From an uncultured Draconibacterium sp. (GTDB lineage: Bacteria; Bacteroidota; Bacteroidia; Bacteroidales; Prolixibacteraceae): DNA of 64,000 bases. The stretch spans positions 1,550,001 through 1,614,000 of the forward strand of contig NZ_OY782038.1 in NCBI RefSeq assembly GCF_963677575.1, given 5' to 3'. A program made the position numbers and the translations under genes. The notes beneath the pieces were generated by a model, which searched no databases, was not told the origin of the DNA, and was given only the letters and a program-made list of their open reading frames with translations. Positions 10,466-19,798 of this stretch are shown here, one piece after another (positions within the stretch are counted from its first letter, which is position 1; every line of letters starts with the position of its first letter).

Positions 10466-13375
10466 ATGAAACATTTTAAGCAACTATCAATAGTAATAAT
10501 TTGCCTTTTTTTAGGGCTGGCAACTTGGGCGAAATCCGAAAAAAAGGAAATCAAATATTTATCAGGAACAGATAATGAAAACACGGTAACATGGGATTTT
10601 TTCTGTACCGAAGGCCGAAAAAGTGGCGAGTGGACTACCATTGAAGTTCCGTCTCACTGGGAACAGCAGGGATTTGGCGAATACGATTACGGCCGCGATT
10701 ATCGCACCTACGGGAAAAAATTTGAGTTCTCGAAAGAAAGCGGCATTTACAAACACCGTTTCACGGTTCCCGAAAACTGGAACGGGAAAAAGATTTATAT
10801 TGTGTTTGAAGGATCGATGACCGATACTGAAGTAAAAATCAACGGGGAATTGGCAGGACCTTTGCACCAGGGATCCTTTTATCGTTTCCGTTACGATATT
10901 ACAGACAAACTGAAATCCGGCGAAGAAAACGAGCTGGAAGTAAAAGTTAACAAGTGGTCGTCGAATCAATCGGTGAACCGCGCCGAGCGTTATGCCGATT
11001 ACTGGATTTTTGGCGGAATATTTCGTCCGGTTTACCTGGAAGCGGTTCCTGAAACGTTTATCGACAGGGTGGCCATTAATGCACAGGCCAACGGTTCATT
11101 TTCAATGGAAACTTTTCCGGTAAATATTCAGAAAAGACAGACCATTGTTGCTGAAATTTCAAACAGTGAAGGAAATGTTATAAAAACCTGCGAAGCCAAA
11201 GTAGGTAAGGGCGATTCGCTGGCTATCCTTTCTTGTAAAATTGATAATGTAAAAACATGGACTGCCGAAACGCCGAACCTTTATTCAGTAAAAATTAGTC
11301 TGAAAGACAACAATACAACATCGTACGAACTAAACGAAAAATTCGGATTCAGAACCATTGAAATACGCAAAGGAGACGGAATCTATCTGAACGGCACAAA
11401 AATTAAAATGAAGGGTGTAAACCGCCACGTTTTCTGGCCCGAAACCGGCAGATGTGTCAATGCTACTCTCGATCTTCAGGATGTAAAATTAATGAAGGAA
11501 ATGAACCTGAACGCCGTACGCTGCTCGCACTACCCTCCCGATAAAACCTTTCTGCAGTATTGCGATTCATTGGGGCTGTACGTACTTGATGAACTGGCAG
11601 GATGGCAAAATGCTTACGACACCGAATCGGGCAGCAAACTGGTGAAAGAAATGGTGATTCGCGACGTAAACCACCCTTCCATTATTTTCTGGAGCAACGG
11701 AAACGAAGGTGGAACAAACAAAGATCTGGACGATGATTATGGAATGTACGATCCGTCGAACCGCCCGGTAATTCATGCCCATCACCGCCCAGGAAACAAC
11801 TTTAACGGGATCGACTGCAATCACTACGAAAATTATTACAGCTCAAAAAAAATACTGGATGAAGGATTGATATTTATGCCTACTGAGTTCCTTCATGCAC
11901 AGGATGATGGAGGAGGCGCCACCGGGTTAGCCGATTTCTGGGAATTATTCTGGAATTCGAAACGTTCGGGTGGAGGATTTTCGTGGGTATTTGCCGATGA
12001 AGGTTTGGTGCGAACCGATTTGGATGGCGTAATTGATGCCAACCGCGTTAATGCCCCCGATGGATTGCTGGGACCTCACCGCGAAAAAGAAGGCAGTTTT
12101 TATGCCATGCGCGAAATCTATTCTCCGGTAAAAATATTTATGGACAAACTTCCTGAAAATTTTGATGGATCGATTTCGCTTGAAAACCGCTATCATTTTA
12201 CCAACCTTAAGGATGTTCGTTTCGAGTGGCAACTGGTAAATTTCAGCCTTCCGCAACAACGAGGTGTTTTTCATAAAATCATGAAAAGCGATACGGCTAT
12301 AAGCCCCAATCTGGCCCCGGTAAAAAAAGGCAAATTACAACTTAATTTACCTGCCAATTATAAACAATACGACGCCCTTTATTTACGGGCTTTCGATCCT
12401 TTTGGAAAAGAAATTTACTGCTGGAGCTGGAAAACCGAAGGCAATACCAACCAGGTAATCAAACTGGTTGATAAATCGTTGAGTGAAAGCGAAAAAGCAA
12501 GGTTGAAAGAATTAAAAGCCCAGGGCATTGAAGAAGACAACATTTTGCCCATCGAGCAACAGGCCGGCGATAGTAATATAAGTTCGAAAGTTGAGGTGAT
12601 GGAGAACGACGAATCCATTACATTAAAAGCTTCCGGAATTGCTGTTACTTTCAGCAAAAAAGAAGGGATCATTCAATCGCTTAGAAACGATTTTGGCTTA
12701 CCCATCCCCTTCTCAAACGGGCCGGTTTTGGTGAGCGGACAAAGTGAATTAATCAATATTTCACACCATCCTGAAAATGACAGCCATGTATTGAAAATGA
12801 GCTATTCAGGCGATTTAAAATCGGTTACCTGGACCATGTACAACAGTGGCTGGCTGCAAATGGATTACGAATACCAAATGGAAGGAGAACAGTATTTTAC
12901 CGGGATCAGCTTCGATTTTCCGGAGTCGGATATCATCAGTGCCAAATGGCTGGGGGAAGGCCCGGCACACGTTTGGAAAAACCGCCTTCAGGGAGATCGT
13001 TTGGATGTATTTGAGCGCCTGTATAATAATATCCTTCCGGGCGACAACAGCTGGCAATATCCGCAATTTAAAGGTTATTATGCCGATGTTTCGTGGATGG
13101 AATTCAATACTGTCGACGGTAAATTTACGGTAGTTGCACAGGATGAAGATTTGTTTGTTCGCCTGTTTGATTTTTATGGTATTTCCGGGCCGAAAAATTA
13201 TCCGGCCCTGCCTGTCGGGAACATTTCTTTCCTCGACGGTATTCCACCGCTGGGAACAAAACTGGCCATGGGAATCAGCAACGATACCTGGAACCTTGGT
13301 CCTGCCGGCAAATTAAACGTAATGGAAAAACCGGTAAAACGTACCCTCTATTTTTATTTCGGATTGCTTAATTAA
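10466..13375 (+). CDS. GH2 beta-galactosidase-like, secreted
   Basis: A 969-residue GH2 protein with a type I signal peptide (cleavage near TWA-KSE). The sugar-binding domain begins at WTTIEVPSHWEQQGFG, followed by an immunoglobulin-like domain and the TIM barrel (KMKGVNRHVFWPETG). The acid/base Glu is in SNGNEGG (about E414) and the nucleophile in MPTEFLHA (about E474). The C-terminal region (WLGEGPAHVWKNRLQG) resembles the small-chain domain of long beta-galactosidases. It starts 12 bases after GH28. Beta-galactosidase is the likeliest activity; other GH2 specificities remain possible. Confidence 0.88.
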   Translation: MKHFKQLSIVIICLFLGLATWAKSEKKEIKYLSGTDNENTVTWDFFCTEGRKSGEWTTIEVPSHWEQQGFGEYDYGRDYRTYGKKFEFSKESGIYKHRFTVPENWNGKKIYIVFEGSMTDTEVKINGELAGPLHQGSFYRFRYDITDKLKSGEENELEVKVNKWSSNQSVNRAERYADYWIFGGIFRPVYLEAVPETFIDRVAINAQANGSFSMETFPVNIQKRQTIVAEISNSEGNVIKTCEAKVGKGDSLAILSCKIDNVKTWTAETPNLYSVKISLKDNNTTSYELNEKFGFRTIEIRKGDGIYLNGTKIKMKGVNRHVFWPETGRCVNATLDLQDVKLMKEMNLNAVRCSHYPPDKTFLQYCDSLGLYVLDELAGWQNAYDTESGSKLVKEMVIRDVNHPSIIFWSNGNEGGTNKDLDDDYGMYDPSNRPVIHAHHRPGNNFNGIDCNHYENYYSSKKILDEGLIFMPTEFLHAQDDGGGATGLADFWELFWNSKRSGGGFSWVFADEGLVRTDLDGVIDANRVNAPDGLLGPHREKEGSFYAMREIYSPVKIFMDKLPENFDGSISLENRYHFTNLKDVRFEWQLVNFSLPQQRGVFHKIMKSDTAISPNLAPVKKGKLQLNLPANYKQYDALYLRAFDPFGKEIYCWSWKTEGNTNQVIKLVDKSLSESEKARLKELKAQGIEEDNILPIEQQAGDSNISSKVEVMENDESITLKASGIAVTFSKKEGIIQSLRNDFGLPIPFSNGPVLVSGQSELINISHHPENDSHVLKMSYSGDLKSVTWTMYNSGWLQMDYEYQMEGEQYFTGISFDFPESDIISAKWLGEGPAHVWKNRLQGDRLDVFERLYNNILPGDNSWQYPQFKGYYADVSWMEFNTVDGKFTVVAQDEDLFVRLFDFYGISGPKNYPALPVGNISFLDGIPPLGTKLAMGISNDTWNLGPAGKLNVMEKPVKRTLYFYFGLLN

Positions 13376-13386
13376 AACAATATTCT

Positions 13387-16300
13387 GTGCATCAACTGAA
13401 ACCATATATTATCATTCTGCTTGTTTGTTTCACATGGACATCGTGCCAACAGCAAACTCCTGAGAACAAGGAAATAAAGCTCTGGCACAATGAAACACGG
13501 CAATTGCGTTATAAGCCTGATGGAAAAGGATTTGTAATTACCAACGGCACCAAACGTTTTAACCGGGCTTTGTATGGCACGAACACCGGATTTAGGGTGG
13601 AAGCAGGCGATTTACCAGAATTTGCTCTTTACATGCCTAGAATGGGCGGCACCCTTCGTATGGGAATCGTCCAGGGCGACTCGTCAAAATGGTTGATGGA
13701 TTCACAAACAATTACTGCGCGTTACGAAGCAGGCAAAATGACCTATCTGATTGAAGATCCGTTGATGGGAAATGGGAAACTGCATTTAAACTTGCTGGCC
13801 CTGGGTGACGCGGATGGATTTATTTTGAAAGTTGAAGGAGAAAACATTCCTGAAAACACAGAAATTTTCTGGGGATTTGGCGGTGCAAGTGGGAAACGCT
13901 TTTCGCGTGAAGGCGATTTGGGAGCCGATCCGGAATCAAGTTTTTACCTGAAACCAGAATACTGCACATCCGACGAATATTTCATAAACAACAACAGTTT
14001 CAACCTGTATTATGGCTCGGGCAGAAGTTTATCGGACAACGAGGTTTACGAGAACAATTACAAGGCTACTCCTGAAGAACTGGAAGCAACACGTTTAAAA
14101 GAAAAGAAGCGACTATTTGCTTTGGTTCCCGAACAATCGGATATTACTTTAAGTGATGCTACTCAGCAAGAAAATCCACTACAATTTTATCTATCTGAAA
14201 ACAAGGAAGCGCCTGCTGTAACAGGCCGGTTTAAATGCCGGGAGAAAGAAAACTATTTTCTGATATTGAATCCCGACACCAAAGACCGACCTCAATATAG
14301 CGATCTTACGGAAATCTTCGAACAGGCTGAAAGTGCCAGAAAAAAAATTGCAGATCGTATTAAAATCAATACTCCCGACGATTACATTAACGCCGTTGGG
14401 GCCACGCTTTCAACCGCTGCAAATGCCGTTTGGGACGGCAAATCGTTTATGCACGGTGCCATTGCCTGGCGAATGCCTTTAAACGGCTGGCGGGGCGCTT
14501 ATGCTGCCGATTGGCTGGGCTGGCACGACCGCGCAAAAACACATTTCCGTGGTTATTACGAATCTCAATATACCGAGCCGGAATCAGGGCCAAGTATACC
14601 TGATCCGAAAACACACCTGGCACGGCAAAAAGAGGAAGTAGGAACGGCACTATTTACAAATGGATACATCAGTCGTAGGCCCCGAGGAATTAATAAACCT
14701 CATCATTACGACATGAACCTGGTTTTTATTTCGCAGCTGCTTTCGCATTTCAACTGGACGGGCGATCTTGATTTTCTGCGCGAAAGCTGGCCGGTTCTGG
14801 AACGTCACCTGGCCTGGGAGAAAAGGTGTTTCGATGCAAACAACGACGGGCTTTACGACTCTTATGCCAGTATTTGGGCCAGCGATGCACTGCAATACAG
14901 CGGCGGCGGAGTTACTCATTCGTCGGCATACAATTACCGGGCAAACCGGATTACCGCCGAACTTGCCCCGCTTATCGGTAAAGACCCGGCTCTTTACCGG
15001 ACAGAAGCCGAAAAAATTAAAAAAGCAGTAAACAGTAAACTTTGGATACCAGAAAAAGGCTGGTTTGCCGAATACAGAGATTTGCTCGGGAATCAGCTTC
15101 AACACCCGGCCGCAGCCGTTTGGACCGTATACCACGCTATTGACGAAGGGCTCGCCGATCCCTTTCAGGCCTACCAAAGTACACAGTACATCGATAAAAA
15201 TATTCCACATATTCCCATTGAAGCCGAAGGTTTGAAATCCGGGAAATATTACACACTTTCCACTACCAACTGGATGCCTTACACATGGTCGATCAACAAT
15301 GTGGCGCTGGCCGAAGTTCTGCACACGGCTCTTGCTTACTGGCAAAGCGGACGTACAAACAAGGCTTTCGAACTCACCAAAAGCACTTTTATGGATTATA
15401 TGTTTTTGGGTAGCAGTCCCGGAAATTTTGGACAACTTTCGTACTATGATGCTTTCAGAGGGGAATTGTACCGCGATTTTGCCGACCCCATTGCTATGGC
15501 TGCCCGGGCTTTGGTAGAAGGGATGTTTGGCATTTCCCCGGATATGATTCATGAACAATTAACAATTAAACCGGGTTGGCCGGAAAGCTGGGAGCATGCA
15601 TCCATCGAAACGCCTGATATTAAACTTCATTATAAAAAAACAGGGACAACGGATCACTACGAAATTATCTCTCAATTTCCGAAAAAAGTGGAATTAAACC
15701 TGATTTTAAATGCACGTTCCGATAAAATAAAATCACTGAAAATAAACGGAAAAGAAAGAAATTGGGAAAGTGTTGCCGATGCCGTTGGAAAACCTGAAAT
15801 CCTTATCAAAACAGAAAAAGCAAATCAGTTTACAATTGAAATTGAATGGGAAGGAACCGAACCGGAACAAGCTGTTTTCGATAAATTTTATGCGATTGGC
15901 GATGAGATAAGCTTTCATTTAAAAAATGATACAATAAAAGATATTTACGATCCACAGCAGATTTTGGCGACAGAAGATACAAATGAACGATCAGTTTCAG
16001 GCAAATTAAAAGGAGAATGGGGCTGGCGTACATTTTTTGTTCAATTAAAACAAAACGATTTGTTGTGGTGGCAGCCTGTTTCTTTCGAGCTTCGGAAACC
16101 ACTTCAAATAAAATACAATAAACAGCAGCCAAAAGATAAACTGGCATTTAGCATTCAAAATAATTCTTCGAAAGTGTTTACAGGAAGCTGGTCTTTAGGA
16201 TCGCTTACAAAAGAAATTACAATACCAGCAAAATCCTGTTCTCCTGAAATCGTAGTATCGGAAAATCTTATAACAGGAAGCAACAGAATTATTTTAAAAA

Positions 16301-17079
16301 ACGGTTCAAAAACATTTACTGAAGATGTCATCAACTGGAACATTCCGGCATCAAATACGGAGCCTTTTGAAATCGTTGATATTTCGCAAAAATTTAACGA
16401 CCGCGTCACCAATATTTTTAGGGAACAGTATTATTCACCGCGCTCGCCCTACCCGACTTTAAGCATCCCGGTTCAGGGAATTGGCGACTGGTGCTCGTAC
16501 CGCGAAACAGAAGAAATTGACGACTCCGGATTACGGACAAAAGCAGGACAAAAAAATATGATTACTTCGCCACAGGGAATTCCGTTTAACACACCGGGAG
16601 AAGAAAAAGAGAATATTCTATTCACCTCTAAATGGGATAATTACCCCGATTCTGTTCAAATTCCGCTTTCTGGAAAAGCATCGCATTTATATTTGCTTAT
16701 GGCCGGTTCTGCACACCACATGCAAATAAACATGACAAACGGCTGGGTTAAAGTGAAATATTCGGATGGAACAGTTGAAGTTTTACCGCTAAAAAGTCCG
16801 GTTAACTGGTGGCCCATCGAACAGGATTATTACGACGATGGTTTTGCATTCCGGGTAAATGCGCCGCAACCACCTCGTTTATACTTAAAAACCGGCGAAT
16901 GGCACCTCAATTCGTATGATATTCTGAAGAAAAACGGGACAAATAAAATTGAAGGAGGTGCTGCATCGATGCTGGATCTACCATTAAACCCGAAAAAAGA
17001 ACTAGCTGATTTACAACTAATAACCAACACCAACGACCTAGTAATCGGACTGATGGCTGCAACTTTAAAAAGAAATTAA
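13387..17079 (+). CDS. DUF4450-type giant lipoprotein, putative (alpha/alpha)6 glycosidase
   Basis: This 1230-residue lipoprotein (CFTWTSCQQQ, Cys about 20) uses a GTG start 11 bases after the previous stop; no in-frame ATG offers a signal peptide. The N-terminal region (FVITNGTKRFNRALYG, MPRMGGTLRMGI) looks like the DUF4450 family. From about residue 335 an alpha-helical barrel follows (MPLNGWRGAYAADWLGW, SIWASDALQYSGGGVTHSSAYNYR, TNWMPYTWSINN), recalling GH78- and debranching-type (alpha/alpha)6 folds. A C-terminal beta domain holds SAHHMQINMTNGWV. A debris-trimming glycosidase of the same pathway is likely, but the reaction is unknown. It is the largest enzyme of the run. Confidence 0.75.
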   Translation: MHQLKPYIIILLVCFTWTSCQQQTPENKEIKLWHNETRQLRYKPDGKGFVITNGTKRFNRALYGTNTGFRVEAGDLPEFALYMPRMGGTLRMGIVQGDSSKWLMDSQTITARYEAGKMTYLIEDPLMGNGKLHLNLLALGDADGFILKVEGENIPENTEIFWGFGGASGKRFSREGDLGADPESSFYLKPEYCTSDEYFINNNSFNLYYGSGRSLSDNEVYENNYKATPEELEATRLKEKKRLFALVPEQSDITLSDATQQENPLQFYLSENKEAPAVTGRFKCREKENYFLILNPDTKDRPQYSDLTEIFEQAESARKKIADRIKINTPDDYINAVGATLSTAANAVWDGKSFMHGAIAWRMPLNGWRGAYAADWLGWHDRAKTHFRGYYESQYTEPESGPSIPDPKTHLARQKEEVGTALFTNGYISRRPRGINKPHHYDMNLVFISQLLSHFNWTGDLDFLRESWPVLERHLAWEKRCFDANNDGLYDSYASIWASDALQYSGGGVTHSSAYNYRANRITAELAPLIGKDPALYRTEAEKIKKAVNSKLWIPEKGWFAEYRDLLGNQLQHPAAAVWTVYHAIDEGLADPFQAYQSTQYIDKNIPHIPIEAEGLKSGKYYTLSTTNWMPYTWSINNVALAEVLHTALAYWQSGRTNKAFELTKSTFMDYMFLGSSPGNFGQLSYYDAFRGELYRDFADPIAMAARALVEGMFGISPDMIHEQLTIKPGWPESWEHASIETPDIKLHYKKTGTTDHYEIISQFPKKVELNLILNARSDKIKSLKINGKERNWESVADAVGKPEILIKTEKANQFTIEIEWEGTEPEQAVFDKFYAIGDEISFHLKNDTIKDIYDPQQILATEDTNERSVSGKLKGEWGWRTFFVQLKQNDLLWWQPVSFELRKPLQIKYNKQQPKDKLAFSIQNNSSKVFTGSWSLGSLTKEITIPAKSCSPEIVVSENLITGSNRIILKNGSKTFTEDVINWNIPASNTEPFEIVDISQKFNDRVTNIFREQYYSPRSPYPTLSIPVQGIGDWCSYRETEEIDDSGLRTKAGQKNMITSPQGIPFNTPGEEKENILFTSKWDNYPDSVQIPLSGKASHLYLLMAGSAHHMQINMTNGWVKVKYSDGTVEVLPLKSPVNWWPIEQDYYDDGFAFRVNAPQPPRLYLKTGEWHLNSYDILKKNGTNKIEGGAASMLDLPLNPKKELADLQLITNTNDLVIGLMAATLKRN

Positions 17080-17080
17080 T

Positions 17081-18175
17081 ATGCTCACACGACTGAAATT
17101 CATACAACAATCGGCTTTAGCAGGAAGCGCTCTTTTGCTTTCTGGAATGAGCGCCGTTGGTATGCATGAAAATCAATACGATGAAAAATATATTTCGGAC
17201 TTCTCGAAGCGTTTAAAACCGCTCAACAGAATTCTTGAATTGGAAGGTTATTACGTTTGGGGATGCAGTCCAATTGTGGCTCCCGATGGAAAGATTCATG
17301 TCTTTTTTTCGCGTTGGGATTCATCAAAAGGAATGGGAGGCTGGATCAGCCAATCAGAAGTTGCACACGCCGTGGCTGATCGTCCTGAAGGACCGTATTA
17401 CAATATTGAAACCATTCTGGCTCCTCGTGGGGAAGGATTTTGGGACTGCACAACCTGCCATAATCCACATATCCAGTTTGTTGATGGAAAATACTGCCTT
17501 TTTTATATGGGCAACTCAAATAAACGAACCAATACAAAACGCATTGGATTGGCAACTGCAGATTCGTTAAACGGTCCGTGGAAACGCCCTAACAAACCAT
17601 TGGTGGAAACCGGTCCGGCTGGCGCGTGGGACGACCACTGTACATCAAATCCATCATTCATAAAACACCAGAATGGCCAGTACTGGTTGTATTATAAGGC
17701 CTGGAATACCGATGAATACGAAAATCCGGTCAATCCGGGAATACGTGGAAACAGAAAATACGGGCTGGTGATTTCAGAAAAGCCGGAAGGTCCATATAAA
17801 CGATACTCAGATAAACCAATTATTGATTATTCGGGCTACGGGAATAACCGCCAGTTGGAAGACGGAAATGTATTTATAGAAGACGGAAAGTTCTACATGC
17901 TGGCCCGCGACATGGGACGATTCGATCATGAAGTAGGGATCATTCTTGAATCGGACGACGGTATTCACTGGTCGGAACCTAAAATCAGTTATTTTGGGGT
18001 ATCACATTATATCAACCAACCACCAAAACCAAAACACCTGAGTAAATACGGACGTTTCGAACGCCCTCAGATACTCATGCAAAACGGGCACCCAACACAC
18101 TTGTTTGTTACAACACAGGGAGGGAGATTTTGGAGCTCCTCCCCTTTTGTATTTAAAATTGAACCAAAAAATTAA
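17081..18175 (+). CDS. Five-bladed propeller glycosidase, GH43/GH117-like
   Basis: The 364-residue protein begins one base after the DUF4450 stop. Repeated propeller strands are visible: YVWGCSPIVAPDGKIHVFFSRWD, NPHIQFVDGKYCLFYMG, NPSFIKHQNGQYWLYYK and LEDGNVFIEDGKFYMLARDMG. This places it in the beta-propeller clans that hold GH43, GH32 and GH117, without a clear family match. The N-terminus (IQQSALAGSALLLSG) resembles export signals of this group but lacks twin arginines. Its role is probably removal of a side-chain sugar. Which acidic residues are catalytic cannot be settled by eye. Confidence 0.65.
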   Translation: MLTRLKFIQQSALAGSALLLSGMSAVGMHENQYDEKYISDFSKRLKPLNRILELEGYYVWGCSPIVAPDGKIHVFFSRWDSSKGMGGWISQSEVAHAVADRPEGPYYNIETILAPRGEGFWDCTTCHNPHIQFVDGKYCLFYMGNSNKRTNTKRIGLATADSLNGPWKRPNKPLVETGPAGAWDDHCTSNPSFIKHQNGQYWLYYKAWNTDEYENPVNPGIRGNRKYGLVISEKPEGPYKRYSDKPIIDYSGYGNNRQLEDGNVFIEDGKFYMLARDMGRFDHEVGIILESDDGIHWSEPKISYFGVSHYINQPPKPKHLSKYGRFERPQILMQNGHPTHLFVTTQGGRFWSSSPFVFKIEPKN

Positions 18176-18180
18176 AAAAT

Positions 18181-19689
18181 ATGATACGAGTAATCTGTTT
18201 TATCCTATTAGTAACTTTTGTTGCAGGATGTACACAAATTGAAGAAGAAACGACAAACAGAAAACCAACTATCTACATTATTGGTGACTCAACCGTTAAA
18301 AACGGACGTGGCGACGGAACCGGCGGACTTTGGGGCTGGGGCGATCCGCTTGTACAGTTTTTCGACACCAGCATGGTAAATATCGAGAATCACGCATTGG
18401 GCGGTACCAGTAGCCGTACATACAGAAGTATGGGTTTATGGGATGAAGTACTCAGAAAATTACAGCCCGGCGATTATCTGTTAATACAATTCGGGCATAA
18501 CGACGACGGACCGGTTAACGATGATTTCAGGGCACGCGGAACCATTTACGGTATTGGCGACGCCACTGAAGAAATTGATAACATGCTTACCGGAGTGCAC
18601 GAAGTGGTGCATACCTACGGTTGGTATATCAGGCAATATATTACCGAAGCCAAAGAAAAAGGTGTAACGCCGGTGGTAATGGCGCCAATTCCCAGAAACG
18701 ATTGGGAAGAAGGCAAAGTCCCACGAAACGACCAAAAGTATGGATTATGGGCCAAAGAGGTAGCTAATTTCGAAGAGGTTGAATTTATCAATCTAAACGA
18801 AAAAATGGCGTCTGCCATGGAAGTAATGGGAGAAGATTCGGTAACCGGAAATTATTTCTTTAAACGCGACCACACACATACTTCGGCAAAAGGGGCTATA
18901 CTTGCGGCTTCATTTATTGTTGAAGGATTACGAAATGCAGAAGAATGCAATCTGAAAGAATTTCTGTTGGATAATCCTAAAATCAATTTCCCGGTAAAAA
19001 AGAAGGTATTTATTATTGGAGATTCAACCGTAGCCAATGGCAATGATAAAATTGTTGGCTGGGGGCGCGAACTTTATAATTATATGGATACTACCAGGCT
19101 AATGATTTTTAATAGAGCCAGAGGAGGACGAAGCAGCCGCAGCTTTCAATACGAAGGTCTTTGGGATGAAATGCTGGCACAAATGAAAGAAGGCGACTTT
19201 TTGCTCATTCAGTTTGGACATAATGACGGCGGGTCTCTCGACAAACCCAAATACAGAGGTTCGCTTCCCGGAATGGGGGATGAAACTAAAGAAATTACCC
19301 GCGAAGACGGAGGTATCGAAACCGTTCATACTTACGGATGGTATATGAAGAAATACATTACAGATGCAAAAGCCAAAGGAGTTGCAGTTATTGTTCTTTC
19401 GCAAATTCCCCGAAATGAGTGGCCCGAAGGAAAGGTTGAACGTGTAAACGGAAATTATGGCAAATGGGCAAAAGAAGCTGCAAAAGCGGAAAAAGCGTTT
19501 TTTATTGATTTAAACAATGCTATTGCCATTGAATACGAAGCAATGGGACCAAAAATTGTAAAACAATTTTTTCCGGGAGACCACACGCATACCAATGTTT
19601 ATGGAGCAAGGTTTAATGCCTTAACCCTGACCGAAGAAATCCAAAACCTCAGAGGCTGTAAATTAAGTGGATATACAAAACTTTACTAA
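18181..19689 (+). CDS. Tandem CE12-type rhamnogalacturonan acetylesterase (two SGNH domains)
   Basis: A 502-residue protein made of two homologous SGNH/GDSL hydrolase domains (about 30-260 and 275-500) behind a lipoprotein-like signal (VTFVAGCTQ). Both domains keep the full CE12 set: GDST with Ser about 37 and 282, GHND, and Asp-x-x-His about D230/H233 and D467/H470. They also share VHTYGWY and the IPRN-W block, so the second copy arose by duplication. CE12 enzymes remove acetyl groups from galacturonic acid in rhamnogalacturonan, which exposes the backbone to the PL11 and GH28 enzymes next to it. Confidence 0.88.
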   Translation: MIRVICFILLVTFVAGCTQIEEETTNRKPTIYIIGDSTVKNGRGDGTGGLWGWGDPLVQFFDTSMVNIENHALGGTSSRTYRSMGLWDEVLRKLQPGDYLLIQFGHNDDGPVNDDFRARGTIYGIGDATEEIDNMLTGVHEVVHTYGWYIRQYITEAKEKGVTPVVMAPIPRNDWEEGKVPRNDQKYGLWAKEVANFEEVEFINLNEKMASAMEVMGEDSVTGNYFFKRDHTHTSAKGAILAASFIVEGLRNAEECNLKEFLLDNPKINFPVKKKVFIIGDSTVANGNDKIVGWGRELYNYMDTTRLMIFNRARGGRSSRSFQYEGLWDEMLAQMKEGDFLLIQFGHNDGGSLDKPKYRGSLPGMGDETKEITREDGGIETVHTYGWYMKKYITDAKAKGVAVIVLSQIPRNEWPEGKVERVNGNYGKWAKEAAKAEKAFFIDLNNAIAIEYEAMGPKIVKQFFPGDHTHTNVYGARFNALTLTEEIQNLRGCKLSGYTKLY

Positions 19690-19730
19690 TCGAAAACTTT
19701 ATTTTCAAGAATTACAAGATAAAGAACTCC

Positions 19731-19748
19731 CCCGCTGCAAACTGCGGG
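19731..19748 (+). other. Small GC hairpin between CE12 and PL11 genes
   Basis: CCCGC (19731-19735) pairs with GCGGG (19744-19748) across an 8-base loop inside the 109-base gap. No T-run follows, so it is not a standard terminator. It might affect mRNA stability or differential expression, but could be chance. Confidence 0.35.
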
Positions 19749-19798
19749 AAATTAACCCCAAAAAAGATTAAATAACCATCTTTGAAACAACTATACCT

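Noticed and set aside
14650..15558. 302-codon open frame on the minus strand
   Set aside because: It lies wholly inside the DUF4450 gene, has no signal peptide or recognisable motif, and is best explained as a shadow frame of the real gene.
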